The position numbers and the translations under genes are program-made. This document shows positions 17,128 through 25,107 of a DNA stretch of 64,000 bases, in pieces. How positions within the stretch are numbered: the stretch's first letter is position 1; each line of letters begins with the position of its first letter. Source of the DNA: Rikenellaceae bacterium (GTDB lineage: Bacteria; Bacteroidota; Bacteroidia; Bacteroidales; Rikenellaceae); assembly GCA_015060075.1 (NCBI GenBank), contig SUZE01000003.1, forward strand, positions 60,048-124,047, given 5' to 3'. The notes under the pieces were generated by a model. The model was given only the letters and a program-made list of their open reading frames with translations, did not search any database and had not been told where the DNA came from.

Positions 17128-18126
17128 TTAAAACAACTCACCCTCGCGCTCAGGTTGTGTCAATCCCAAATGTTTGTATGCCAACTCCGTAGCCTCACGA
17201 CCTCGCGGAGTGCGCTTCAAGAATCCCTCCTTAATCAGGAACGGCTCGTAAACCTCCTCGATAGTGCCGGCATCTTCGCTCACTGCCGTAGCGATTGTAT
17301 TCAAGCCGACAGGACCACCGTTAAACTTGGCGATAATGGTCGAGAGAATCTTGTTATCCATCATATCCAAACCTCGTGAGTCGATATTGAGAGCCTCCAA
17401 TGCCATTCGGGTAATCTCCAAGTCGATACAGCCCTCGCCCTTAACCATCGCAAAGTCACGCACACGGCGCAACAATGAATTAACAATACGAGGCGTACCG
17501 CGCGAGCGCAACGCAATTTCGAGTGCAGCGTCATCATCAATCGACACGCCCAAAATCGAAGCAGAACGCTTCACAATGCGACTCAAAACCTTCGAATCGT
17601 AGTACTCCAAGTGGCACTGAATGCCAAATCGGGCACGCAAAGGCGAGGTCAAAAGACCACTTCGGGTGGTTGCTCCGATAAGGGTAAATGGCGCAAGTTC
17701 AATCTGGATAGAACGCGCTGACGGTCCTTTATCCAACACGATATCAATCTTGAAATCCTCCATTGCCGAGTAGAGATACTCCTCGACAATAGGGGAGAGG
17801 CGGTGAATCTCGTCAATAAAGAGCACATCGCCAGCCGAAAGGTTTGTCAAAAGACCTGCGAGGTCACCCGGTTTGTCGAGTACGGGACCTGAAGTAACCT
17901 TCAACTGCGCACCCATCTCGTTGGCGATAATATTCGCCAAGGTGGTCTTACCAAGTCCCGGAGGACCGTGTAACAAGGTGTGGTCGAGCGAGTCGCCACG
18001 CATCAGTGCCGCCTTGATAAAGACACGCAAGTTCTCGACAATCTTCTCCTGACCGGAAAATTGCTCCAACTCCTGCGGGCGAATTCTACCCTCGAACTCG
18101 CTATCGCTCTCTATTCTTCTATCCAT
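17128..18126 (-). CDS. ruvB: Holliday junction branch migration helicase RuvB
   Basis: RuvB is the hexameric AAA+ motor that, with RuvA, moves Holliday junctions. Visible are Walker A GPPGLGKT (54-61), Walker B with DEIHRL, sensor 1 GATTRSG, the arginine finger region PLRARFG, and the C-terminal winged helix ([19 protein letters not shown]). The start at MDRRIE gives 332 residues, the normal size; the 11 codons upstream are 7-bp repeat sequence. No -7 box is seen between tRNA-Arg and ruvB, so transcription may come through the tRNA gene. Confidence 0.96.
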   Translation of the reverse strand: MDRRIESDSEFEGRIRPQELEQFSGQEKIVENLRVFIKAALMRGDSLDHTLLHGPPGLGKTTLANIIANEMGAQLKVTSGPVLDKPGDLAGLLTNLSAGDVLFIDEIHRLSPIVEEYLYSAMEDFKIDIVLDKGPSARSIQIELAPFTLIGATTRSGLLTSPLRARFGIQCHLEYYDSKVLSRIVKRSASILGVSIDDDAALEIALRSRGTPRIVNSLLRRVRDFAMVKGEGCIDLEITRMALEALNIDSRGLDMMDNKILSTIIAKFNGGPVGLNTIATAVSEDAGTIEEVYEPFLIKEGFLKRTPRGREATELAYKHLGLTQPEREGELF

Positions 18127-18130
18127 CTTA

Positions 18131-18200
18131 TTAGCCGTTAGCCATTGGCCATTAGCCATTAGCTATTTTAGTTTTCCGTTTTCCGTTTTCCGTTTTCCGT
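18131..18200. repeat. 7-bp tandem array, ten contiguous heptamers
   Basis: Ten units follow without a break in register: TTAGCCG, TTAGCCA, TTGGCCA, TTAGCCA, TTAGCTA, TTTTAGT, then TTTCCGT four times. The unit sequence changes along the array but the period does not. It fills the space between tRNA-Arg and ruvB. Confidence 0.95.
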
Positions 18201-18207
18201 TCGTAAG

Positions 18208-18279
18208 TGACTCCGAGCGGATTCGAACCGCTATCGTAAGAACCGGAATCTTAAATTCTATCCATTGAACTACGGAGCC
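18208..18279 (-). tRNA. tRNA-Arg (CCG)
   Basis: On the minus strand GGCTCCG pairs with CGGAGTC (one G-T), the anticodon stem is TAAGA/TCTTA with loop TTCCGGT giving CCG, and the T-arm reads GCGGTTCGAATCCGC. The D-arm is unusual (GTTCAATGGATAGAAT). CCA is not encoded. The gene is bracketed by 7-bp arrays in inverted orientation. Confidence 0.92.
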
Positions 18280-18290
18280 AAACTATTTTG

Positions 18291-18298
18291 CAAAGATA
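18291..18298 (-). promoter_or_regulatory. -7 box of tRNA-Arg
   Basis: Minus-strand TATCTTTG lies 11 bp upstream of the tRNA. The heptamer array 18309-18336 covers the -33 region. Confidence 0.7.
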
Positions 18299-18308
18299 GC
18301 AAAATAAA

Positions 18309-18336
18309 CGGAAAACGGAAAGCGGAAAACGGAAAA
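18309..18336. repeat. 7-bp tandem array (CGGAAAA x4) at the tRNA-Arg promoter
   Basis: CGGAAAA, CGGAAAG, CGGAAAA, CGGAAAA in register. On the transcribed (minus) strand it is TTTTCCG and ends 10 bp before the -7 box. Confidence 0.92.
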
Positions 18337-18381
18337 CTTCATAAAACCGCTTAAACTTTTGCGACTTTCGGAATAAGTTGC

Positions 18382-18389
18382 TATATTTG
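18382..18389 (+). promoter_or_regulatory. -7 box of the lipoprotein/OMP operon
   Basis: TATATTTG lies about 298 bp upstream of the lipoprotein gene, giving a long leader. Confidence 0.55.
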
Positions 18390-18394
18390 TGGTG

Positions 18395-18686
18395 CAATCG
18401 CTTTGGTTGCAGACATATTTGATGAAAGTGTATTCGCTTTTATCCTTGAATGGAAATCTGGAAAATTTTCAATGCTACAAGGAGAGCAACACACTCGTCA
18501 CCGTGTATTGGTGTTATGGCACTTTCGTTGCCCTATACCTGCCAATACGGGTGTGGGGTATTGTTTATTTGTAGCATAGGTATTCCAGAACCTCCATTCA
18601 GATAAACGAGAATCAGCCTCACACTTTCTTTATTTTATATAATCGCCTTATTCGGGGTTGGTGGGCAAACAAAAAACTTATTTATT
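18395..18686 (+). promoter_or_regulatory. Long structured 5' leader of unknown type
   Basis: The leader has long-range pairing of ATGCTACAA (near 18472) with TTGTAGCAT (near 18570), which encloses a 7-bp stem (GTATTGG with CCAATAC). A perfect GAAAATTTTC palindrome precedes it. A possible 61-codon frame at 18389-18574 looks non-coding. No known riboswitch consensus was recognised. Confidence 0.4.
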
Positions 18687-19190
18687 ATGAAGAAACTGTT
18701 TTTTATTCTATCCTTTTCAATGATTATGGCATCGTGTGCGGTAACACATGTTGAAGATGACCGTGTTGCCTATCGAGAGCATTCGGTACGCAATACCGAG
18801 CCAGCACAGAGTCCTATTGTCGTAGCACCAGTACTTGCAGAATTGGAGATTCTCACAGAGCAAAGCATCAGTCAAACCGTTACCTATGACGATTTTACCG
18901 TAAGAGCCTCGAATATCAAAGAGATTGAGAACTATAAAAAGAGGGCTGTTTATACTGTCGCAAGTAAATATAATGCAGACACAATGGTCGGCGCTCTCGT
19001 AAATGTTGACACCACAGTATATGGTAAATTATCTATCACAGTAACAGGTTATCCTGCTCGCTATATTAAATTCCGCACAATGGAGGAAAAAGATGCTTGG
19101 ATTATGAAACTTAACAAAGAAGACAATATTTCAAAAGATAACAAAAAACAATCAGCAAAGGCAGGTGGATTATTAAATATCTTGAAGTAA
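18687..19190 (+). CDS. Lipoprotein of unknown function, coupled to OMP gene
   Basis: The 167-residue protein has a type II signal peptide with lipobox MASC (Cys17). The mature part holds a small mixed alpha/beta region (about 50-130) with VNVDTTVYGKLSITVTGYPARY, then a Lys-rich tail. I do not recognise the family. Its stop codon overlaps the start of the following outer-membrane protein gene (TAATG), so the two are translationally coupled and probably work together at the outer membrane. A long structured leader precedes it. Confidence 0.8.
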   Translation: MKKLFFILSFSMIMASCAVTHVEDDRVAYREHSVRNTEPAQSPIVVAPVLAELEILTEQSISQTVTYDDFTVRASNIKEIENYKKRAVYTVASKYNADTMVGALVNVDTTVYGKLSITVTGYPARYIKFRTMEEKDAWIMKLNKEDNISKDNKKQSAKAGGLLNILK

Positions 19191-19855
19191 TGAAACGCTT
19201 GTTTATTATATGCGCAACACTGCTTATAGCAAATTGTGCAATGGCGCAAATTATGACTTTCAAAGCCATAACAAAGGTTGAGCCTCAAAAAACAGATGTT
19301 TATCAACAACCTAAAACGCAACCGTATGCCAAGGTTGGCAAAGGCTATGACCAATATGTAAACCTTTCTTACGGCTACAATCGTGTATGTGATTTTATCG
19401 GGTTGAATTATATTGGAGGTTACCGATTTAATCATCTGTTTTTCTTGGGACTTGGCGTAGGTGCAGACTTTGCCCTATTTACACCGCAAATGGAACAGAA
19501 ATATGCAAATGCAAAACCGACACGAGTAAATATTCCGGTATATCTGAATTTTAGAACAAATTTCTCGGATAAGGCTTGGTCGCCTTATATTTCCGTATCA
19601 GCCGGAGCAAGAATATCTCCTGTTATGCAAGAGTTAAATGGATATACCTACAATCAAAGCGGTGTTCTGGGAGATGTTTCATTTGGCGTAGAGCGCAGAT
19701 TAGGAGAAAAATCATCGTTATATTTAGGTGTAGGCTATCGAATAGAGAGTTTTATTGGTGCTATACCTGTGTATGAGTGGGGTTACATAAAGGGTTTTCA
19801 ATTTGCAACAGATATATTACATGGCTTTAATGTGCATATAGGAGTATCCTTCTAA
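19190..19855 (+). CDS. Small outer-membrane beta-barrel protein
   Basis: This 221-residue protein has a signal peptide (to about residue 19, CAMAQ). It then has alternating hydrophobic/aromatic strands with Gly turns, for example LGLGVGADFALF and YISVSAGARIS, and ends in Phe (NVHIGVSF). The pattern suits an 8-stranded OmpA/OmpW-like barrel. The start overlaps the stop of the lipoprotein gene by one base. A strong terminator follows at 19874, so these two genes form a complete transcript. Function unknown. Confidence 0.75.
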   Translation: MKRLFIICATLLIANCAMAQIMTFKAITKVEPQKTDVYQQPKTQPYAKVGKGYDQYVNLSYGYNRVCDFIGLNYIGGYRFNHLFFLGLGVGADFALFTPQMEQKYANAKPTRVNIPVYLNFRTNFSDKAWSPYISVSAGARISPVMQELNGYTYNQSGVLGDVSFGVERRLGEKSSLYLGVGYRIESFIGAIPVYEWGYIKGFQFATDILHGFNVHIGVSF

Positions 19856-19873
19856 TAAAATTTTGCAATATGT

Positions 19874-19910
19874 ACCCTCCGCAGAAAAAACTCTGCGGAG
19901 GGTGTTTTTT
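19874..19910 (+). terminator. Terminator of the lipoprotein/OMP operon
   Basis: A perfect 12-bp stem (ACCCTCCGCAGA with TCTGCGGAGGGT) is followed by GTTTTTT. Confidence 0.92.
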
Positions 19911-20008
19911 ATAGGGGTGATAGGGATAATAGGGATTGTAGGGTAAAAGTAAAATAGAGATAATAGCAAAAACTATTACCCCTATTATCCCCAGAATCCC
20001 TATCAAGG
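19911..20008. repeat. Long imperfect inverted repeat (GATAGGGAT type)
   Basis: The left arm (19911-19945) is made of ATAGGGATA-like units of about 9 bp, and the right arm (19975-20008) is its inverted copy. The hairpin would have a stem of about 30 bp. It carries no gene. Confidence 0.75.
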
Positions 20009-20047
20009 GCGTAGCCCGACTCCTATCTTTTGTCGCAAATCTCAACA

Positions 20048-20079
20048 ACTTTTAACTTTTAATTTTTAATTTTTAATTT
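20048..20079. repeat. 7-bp tandem array upstream of the histidine kinase promoter
   Basis: Units ACTTTTA twice and ATTTTTA twice, then a partial, end about 8 bp before the -7 box at 20087. Confidence 0.85.
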
Positions 20080-20084
20080 GTTTT

Positions 20085-20105
20085 GTTATATTTGCAAAAT
20101 ATAAC
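20085..20105. promoter_or_regulatory. Palindromic promoter (-7 box 20087-20095)
   Basis: GTTATATTT, GCA, AAATATAAC is a perfect inverted repeat that contains the -7 box TATATTTGC. A dimeric regulator could bind here, or the pairing may be chance in AT-rich DNA. Confidence 0.55.
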
Positions 20106-20135
20106 GAAAGTGTAAAACCTTAAACAAAACCGAAT

Positions 20136-21182
20136 ATGTTGAGAATTAAGACAAAAGAGGCGGGCTCGTGGCTTATCGGAGCCGTGGCAGGTGTGTGTGC
20201 ATTGGTCGTAACTCTGACTACACTCGACCTTAAATCGTTGTGGTGGGTGGTGATTGTTGCCACGCTCGGAACATTTGTAGGCGTGTCGCTTTTTGCGCTT
20301 TGGGTAATGACAAAGTATGTGGCTTACAAGCTTCGCCCGATATATTCGACCGTCTTCTCGCGCGATGTTCACACCGCCGATGTACTCGATGAGTTGAAGG
20401 ACAAGCGCGTGGAGAATATCTCGCAGGAACTCTCTTCGTGGGCAGAGGACAACGACAAGGAGATTGCCCGCTTGAAAGATGTAGAGAAGTTCCGCAAGCA
20501 GTACCTCGGCAATGTCGCTCACGAGTTGAAAACCCCGATTTTCAATATTCAGGGCTATATCTCTACGCTTCTCGATGGTGGCATTGATGACGAGATTATC
20601 AACCGCAAGTACTTGGAGCGTGCCGAGAAGAGCGTAAATCGTATGATTAACATTATTCGCGACCTCGACACCATCTCCTCGCTCGAAAACGATATGACAA
20701 TGATGAAGTCCGAAACCTTCGATATCGTGGCACTCGCAAAGGAGATTGCCGAGCAGTGCGAGATGGAGGCGGCAAAGAAGAGTATCACCATTACGGTAAA
20801 GTTTGCAAACAACTTGCCATCTCGTTTCTGGGTGTCGGCGGATAAGTTCTATATCGGTCAGGTCCTCGAAAACCTTATCACCAACGCCATTCGTTACGGC
20901 AAGGAGGGCGGAATGGTTAAGCTCGACTTCCGCGATATGCTCGACAAGATTTTGATTGAGGTAGAGGATAACGGTATCGGTATCGCCAAGGGCGATGCTC
21001 CACGAGTATTCGAGCGTTTCTATCGCACCGACACAGGTCGTTCGCGCGAGCAGGGTGGTACAGGTCTTGGCTTGGCAATCGTTAAGCACATCATCGAAGG
21101 ACACGGCGAGCGCGTATCTGTGCGTAGCGAGTTGGGCGTGGGCTCAACATTTACATTTACTTTGAAAAAGGTTGAATTATAG
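20136..21182 (+). CDS. Orphan sensor histidine kinase, PhoR-like
   Basis: The 348-residue kinase has two N-terminal membrane helices (about 12-30 and 36-58), a short linker and a HisKA domain with the H-box NVAHELKTP (phospho-His129). A HATPase_c domain follows, with N-box NLITNAIRYG, G1 VEDNGIGI and G2 GGTGLGLAIV. There is almost no periplasmic loop, so it probably senses a membrane or internal signal. No response regulator gene is adjacent. lgt follows 6 bp downstream. Confidence 0.9.
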   Translation: MLRIKTKEAGSWLIGAVAGVCALVVTLTTLDLKSLWWVVIVATLGTFVGVSLFALWVMTKYVAYKLRPIYSTVFSRDVHTADVLDELKDKRVENISQELSSWAEDNDKEIARLKDVEKFRKQYLGNVAHELKTPIFNIQGYISTLLDGGIDDEIINRKYLERAEKSVNRMINIIRDLDTISSLENDMTMMKSETFDIVALAKEIAEQCEMEAAKKSITITVKFANNLPSRFWVSADKFYIGQVLENLITNAIRYGKEGGMVKLDFRDMLDKILIEVEDNGIGIAKGDAPRVFERFYRTDTGRSREQGGTGLGLAIVKHIIEGHGERVSVRSELGVGSTFTFTLKKVEL

Positions 21183-21188
21183 TATATT

Positions 21189-22079
21189 ATGGAGTTGTTG
21201 GCTGTCGTTTGGGACTTTAATCCCACACTTGTAAATATCTTCGGTTTTGAAATTCGCTGGTACTCGCTGACTTGGGTTGCGGCGCTCTTGTTCGGAGGTT
21301 GGCTATTCTCCTACTTCTGCAAGCGTGAGGGTAAGCCCGAAAGTGTATCGGATACTGCATTTCTATACATCGCACTCGGAACAATTATCGGAGCGCGACT
21401 TGGACATTGCCTCTTCTACGAGCCGATGGAGTATCTGCGTGAGCCATGGAGGATTATTACGGGTATTCGTGATGGAGGATTGGCAAGTCACGGAGCTGCG
21501 ATAGGCATTGTCATCGGCATTTGGCTCTCTTCTCGCAAAAGCAAAGTCTCGGTAATGTGGACAGCCGACCGACTTGGCATTATTGCGCCTTTGAGCGGTG
21601 CGATGATTCGCTTCGGAAATCTCTTCAACTCGGAGATTATCGGCAACGAAACAACTGTGCCTTGGGGCTTCAAGTTTATGCGCTTGTATCCGGATTGGCC
21701 TGAGGAGATGGTGCCTGTACGCCATGCTACACAGCTCTACGAGGCGTTGTGCTACCTCGCCTGCTTTGCTATTTTGTTTGCGCTGTATCGCTACACGAAG
21801 GTCGAGAAGCGCGAAGGCTTCCTCTTCGGAGCAGCCCTTGTAGGTATCTTCACACCTCGATTTTTTATCGAGTTTATCAAGATTGACCAAGTTGCCTTCG
21901 AGCAAGGTATGACCTTAAATATGGGGCAGTGCCTGTCAATTCCGTTTATTCTTGCCGGTATAGGATTTATGGTGTGGAGTTGGTATTTTAATAATAAGAG
22001 CGCATCTGTCAGTGCGCCCGCAGTCGCTACGGCTCCGAAGGTTAAACAACCAAAGAACAAACGCCACTACAAGAAGTAA
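21189..22079 (+). CDS. lgt: Prolipoprotein diacylglyceryl transferase
   Basis: Lgt moves diacylglycerol from phosphatidylglycerol onto the lipobox Cys of prolipoproteins in the inner membrane. The 296-residue protein has about seven membrane helices and the family motifs RWYSL near residue 23, GARLGHCLFYEP, the Lgt signature GGLASHGAAIGI, and RFGNLFNSEIIG. The C-terminus is Lys-rich and cytoplasmic. Its stop overlaps the next start by one base (TAATG). The many lipoproteins in this window are its expected substrates. Confidence 0.95.
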   Translation: MELLAVVWDFNPTLVNIFGFEIRWYSLTWVAALLFGGWLFSYFCKREGKPESVSDTAFLYIALGTIIGARLGHCLFYEPMEYLREPWRIITGIRDGGLASHGAAIGIVIGIWLSSRKSKVSVMWTADRLGIIAPLSGAMIRFGNLFNSEIIGNETTVPWGFKFMRLYPDWPEEMVPVRHATQLYEALCYLACFAILFALYRYTKVEKREGFLFGAALVGIFTPRFFIEFIKIDQVAFEQGMTLNMGQCLSIPFILAGIGFMVWSWYFNNKSASVSAPAVATAPKVKQPKNKRHYKK

Positions 22080-22978
22080 TGAAGCAGCAGGTCGATAATC
22101 TCATAGCCAATACGCTACTCGATGAGGGCGAGGTATATCTGCCGGAGGTGGGTACGCTGATTTTATATCGCCATTCGTCAAAATTACTATCAAAGAGAGA
22201 GTTGCAACGCCCATATCGAGAGTTGCGACTCACAAAGGAGCAGCGAGGCAATAGCATCACGGCATATATTTCGCATATAGCGAGTGTATCGGCGGAGCGA
22301 GCCTCGGATATCTATGCCGAGTGGTTAGCGCAGTCGTTACGCAATGGGGTCTTAACAATTAACGGTCTTTGCACCATTGAAGGTGGCAAGATAACGACCG
22401 ACAAAACATTTGAAGATATGGCAAATCCAAAGGGGCGTGGTACGGTAAAGGTAAATCCACACACAAACTACTTTATATATATAATAGCAGGATTGTGCAT
22501 GGGCTTTGCACTCGGCATTGCGGGGTATGTTCTATACACAAACGGAACTCTCGACAATCTCTTAGCCAAGAAGAGTATTGCACCTGCTTCGGAGGCGTTT
22601 GAGGGCGTTGTGGAGGAGCCTTCTCAGCCCGTTGAATCCGTTGTTAAGCCTGTTATTGAGCCTGTTGAACCTGCAACCGAACAAGTTGCAGAACAGGTAG
22701 TTGAGCAGAGTGTCGAGCCGACAATTTTGCCTATGCAAAAGGGTAACAGTTATGCCGTTTGGGGTGTATATAACGAGTTGAAAAATGCCGAAGATGCAGT
22801 CAGTTGGCTCGCTACACGCATACCTGAGATAGAAGGTGTAAATATATACGACTACGATGGCCGCTATATGGTGGCTCTTTGCGAGGTCGCTTCACGCTCG
22901 GAGTGTGGTCGCAAGGTATCGGCATGGAAGGCACTACATAAGAGTTGTAAGAGCGTTTGGGTTTATACCAGGAAATAG
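22079..22978 (+). CDS. HU-CCDC81 and SPOR domain membrane protein
   Basis: The N-terminal 120 residues match the prokaryotic HU/CCDC81-type pair of small domains common in Bacteroidetes (LPEVGTLIL, LTINGLCTIEGGKI). A single membrane helix lies at about 132-154. A Val/Pro/Glu-rich linker (about 175-225) leads to a C-terminal SPOR domain. SPOR domains bind denuded peptidoglycan at division sites, so this may link cytoplasmic HU-like modules to the septal wall. It is coupled to lgt by a one-base overlap. Confidence 0.8.
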   Translation: MKQQVDNLIANTLLDEGEVYLPEVGTLILYRHSSKLLSKRELQRPYRELRLTKEQRGNSITAYISHIASVSAERASDIYAEWLAQSLRNGVLTINGLCTIEGGKITTDKTFEDMANPKGRGTVKVNPHTNYFIYIIAGLCMGFALGIAGYVLYTNGTLDNLLAKKSIAPASEAFEGVVEEPSQPVESVVKPVIEPVEPATEQVAEQVVEQSVEPTILPMQKGNSYAVWGVYNELKNAEDAVSWLATRIPEIEGVNIYDYDGRYMVALCEVASRSECGRKVSAWKALHKSCKSVWVYTRK

Positions 22979-22992
22979 ACGAGAGACGAGAG

Positions 22993-23469
22993 ATGCGACT
23001 ATCCGAAGCCATAACCAAGGCGATAGACCTATTCTATATAAAACCTCTGCGGAGAGTATTCTCGCAGCAGGTTTTTCGCTATTTGGCATGTGGAGGAATT
23101 ACCGCATTCCTTGATGCTGTGTGGTATTACATAATCTACCACTACATCGTTTGCGAGAGGTTTATCGACCTTGGTATAGTGGTTATGTCGCCACATATCG
23201 CTGCCTTATGCATAGTGTTCCCGATAACCTTTTTTACGGGCTTTTGGCTCAATCGCAATGTAGCCTTTCGTGTTACGAACATATCCACGCTACCACAACT
23301 CGCCAAATATGCCCTCACGGTCGTGGGTTCAATACTTCTGAACTACGCTTGTATGAAATTCTTTGTCGAGGTTTGTGGATTGTGGGCTACGCCATCTAAA
23401 ATCCTCACAACGGCAGTATGTGCCGTATATAGTTTCCTTGCCGGCAGATATTTCACATTCAAAAGATAG
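22993..23469 (+). CDS. GtrA-like membrane protein
   Basis: The protein of about 158 residues has four predicted membrane helices and the GtrA family features FRYLACGGITAFLD near the N-terminus and RYFTFKR at the end. Family members are thought to flip or position lipid-linked sugars. I choose the start at 22993; the upstream in-frame Met at 22957 would overlap the SPOR gene. It is the last gene of the run that starts with the kinase. Confidence 0.85.
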   Translation: MRLSEAITKAIDLFYIKPLRRVFSQQVFRYLACGGITAFLDAVWYYIIYHYIVCERFIDLGIVVMSPHIAALCIVFPITFFTGFWLNRNVAFRVTNISTLPQLAKYALTVVGSILLNYACMKFFVEVCGLWATPSKILTTAVCAVYSFLAGRYFTFKR

Positions 23470-23538
23470 GTACAAGATGTGTTTCTAACTTTTTTAGTAC
23501 TTTTTTTGATAAAATTTTGCATTATTACGAAAAAGAGT

Positions 23539-23546
23539 TACCTTTG
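23539..23546 (+). promoter_or_regulatory. -7 box of tRNA-Ser
   Basis: TACCTTTG followed by C lies 26 bp upstream of the tRNA. Confidence 0.7.
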
Positions 23547-23572
23547 CACAACTTTTAGGGATTAAGCACTAC

Positions 23573-23659
23573 GGAGAGTTGGGTGAGTGGCTTAAACCAG
23601 CAGTTTGCTAAACTGCCGATATCGTAAGGTATCCACTGGTTCGAATCCAGTACTCTCCG
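23573..23659 (+). tRNA. tRNA-Ser (GCT)
   Basis: GGAGAGT pairs with ACTCTCC, the anticodon stem-loop CAGTTTGCTAAACTG gives GCT, and a long variable arm (CGATATCGTAAGGTATC) and the T-arm GGTTCGAATCC follow. The 87-nt length fits a class II tRNA. Its 3' end lies in a long palindrome with the terminator. Confidence 0.96.
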
Positions 23660-23716
23660 CTTCAAAAGATGACAATTTTAGTTGTCATCTTTTTTTTTGC
23701 GTAGAGTACTGGATTC
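23643..23716. repeat. Extended palindrome: tRNA-Ser 3' end plus terminator
   Basis: The terminator core (AAAGATGACAA, TTTTAG, TTGTCATCTTT) is enclosed by a second pairing in which AGAGTACTGGATTC downstream is the inverted copy of the tRNA end GAATCCAGTACTCT. The arrangement matches that after tRNA-Val, but the paired sequence is specific to tRNA-Ser. Confidence 0.88.
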
Positions 23717-23910
23717 GGTCAGTCGGTGGCGGTGTGGCAAAGTCTTCTACGATTATGGGCGTAGGCGCATTGCTACGCAATGTCGAGCCTATGGCTGACA
23801 AATAAAAGTATATGAATATCCTTTTATATATCAGCCATATTCTCGCAACGTCATCCACCTACGCCCGTATATATTGCTCTGCTCAAACCTGCTGCGACCG
23901 TTCGAATCGT
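23717..23910. repeat. Folded repeat element, copy C
   Basis: It matches 9548-9736 along its length, with the same outer stem (GGGCGTAGG with CCTACGCCC), small hairpin (GCATTGC, TAC, GCAATGT) and AT-rich arm, and ends in GTTCGAATCG. One pair in the small hairpin differs between copies as T-A versus C-G, which suggests selection for folding. A partial copy of the left end recurs at 23942-23980. Confidence 0.85.
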
Positions 23911-23979
23911 AGCGGAATAAATATTAGCCTTGCTTTAAGGAATTGGCGGTGTGGCAAAGCCTTCTGCGATTATGAACGT

Positions 23980-24017
23980 AAAAAACAAGCAAGGTGCTCA
24001 AATTGAGCACCTTGCTT
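23980..24017 (-). terminator. Terminator of the fimbrillin-like gene
   Basis: AAGCAAGGTGCTCAA and its inverted copy form a 15-bp stem, followed on the minus strand by a T-rich stretch (TGTTTTTT). Confidence 0.88.
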
Positions 24018-24035
24018 ACATAATATTTGTAGCTA

Positions 24036-24962
24036 TTAGTAATCCAACTCGTCCTTCTCTTCTTCGCCCTTCATGCCATCTATTACAAATGACTCCGACT
24101 CTTCTATAACAAACTCGTCCTCCTCGGCAGTTAAACCTCCGAGCTCAAACGATGCCTGTCCAACCTTGAACTCAAACGGCTTGAACTCACGAACCAAACC
24201 TCCCTGAACATCTTTTCCGTTCCATCTTAAATCCATGTGCAAACCTTGGTCGTTGGTCAAGATTACATCGCACATTCCAAGATTTCCTGCCGGAATAGCA
24301 ATAAAGAATGGCTCTGCGCTACCTGCATCAGTTGCCAACGCCTTATTGATTGTATAGGTTATCTTGTTGCTGGTCTTACCCTCAATAGCGGTAATTGCTC
24401 CTGTCTGGCAATCAACATCAAACTCACCTGCAAGAGCTACACCCTCTGCGGCAATAATCTCTATCTTCGAGAGTGTAACTGCGCCATAAGGCGAAATGCG
24501 CAACACGCCTGCAAGGTGCTTCAATGCAGTAGTACCCAAGCCTTCATTATAACCGCACATCGGAGCATAGCCAACACCGAATGTTCCCTCTGTATAATCC
24601 TGCTCTGCTGCAAATACAACAGTTGGTCTACCAACTGCACACAACGAGCCCTCGGTGTATGGATAGGTCAAATGGTACGGTGAACCGCCTTCCATTAGAC
24701 CATATGTGAATTGCGCAGAGGTTCCACCCTCTTTGATGGTAATCTTTGTTGATTGCGAGCCATTGGCTACCAACTTATCCTCGGCGCTCCAATAGACCGA
24801 ATAGTTTCCATTCTCATTCTTCGAGCCTAACGATGTTCTGGTTTGAGGCAAATCCACCGAAATTGTGATACCTGAGCCAACTGTGGCATTTACATCGCCC
24901 TCCTGCACCTGCGAACAAGACGCAAGCATTGCAACTGCCAATAAAGGTAAAAGTTTTTTCAT
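24036..24962 (-). CDS. Fimbrillin-like lipoprotein
   Basis: The 308-residue lipoprotein has lipobox LASC (Cys16). The mature part resembles fimbrillin/Mfa-like proteins, with PQTRTSLG, YWSAEDKLVANG and LKHLAGVLRI. About 260 residues align with the N-terminal domain of the phosphoesterase encoded at 28278-30812, including the shared motifs EQDYTEGTF and PMCGYNE. It ends with an acidic tail. No usher or other fimbrial gene is adjacent, so I call it fimbrillin-like rather than a pilin. A -7 box lies at 25054-25061. Confidence 0.75.
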   Translation of the reverse strand: MKKLLPLLAVAMLASCSQVQEGDVNATVGSGITISVDLPQTRTSLGSKNENGNYSVYWSAEDKLVANGSQSTKITIKEGGTSAQFTYGLMEGGSPYHLTYPYTEGSLCAVGRPTVVFAAEQDYTEGTFGVGYAPMCGYNEGLGTTALKHLAGVLRISPYGAVTLSKIEIIAAEGVALAGEFDVDCQTGAITAIEGKTSNKITYTINKALATDAGSAEPFFIAIPAGNLGMCDVILTNDQGLHMDLRWNGKDVQGGLVREFKPFEFKVGQASFELGGLTAEEDEFVIEESESFVIDGMKGEEEKDELDY

Positions 24963-25053
24963 AGTGCTTATAGTTTTTTAGTTTTTTCTATTTTGAGAAA
25001 ATTGACGCTTGTGTGCCACACATAAAAACAAAGCAAACAGGCACATGCGGTTG

Positions 25054-25061
25054 CAAAGGTA
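25054..25061 (-). promoter_or_regulatory. -7 box of the fimbrillin-like gene
   Basis: Minus-strand TACCTTTG lies about 90 bp upstream of the start codon. Confidence 0.6.
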
Positions 25062-25107
25062 GTGACTTATTTTAGATATTGCAAGAAAATATTATAAAAT
25101 ATTTTTA

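Noticed and set aside
18131..18336. CRISPR array
   Set aside because: Repeats are 7 bp, contiguous and without spacers; no cas gene is nearby.
18389..18574. 61-codon frame in the leader before 18687
   Set aside because: Composition is not protein-like, its start lies at the predicted transcript start, and paired RNA segments explain the sequence better.
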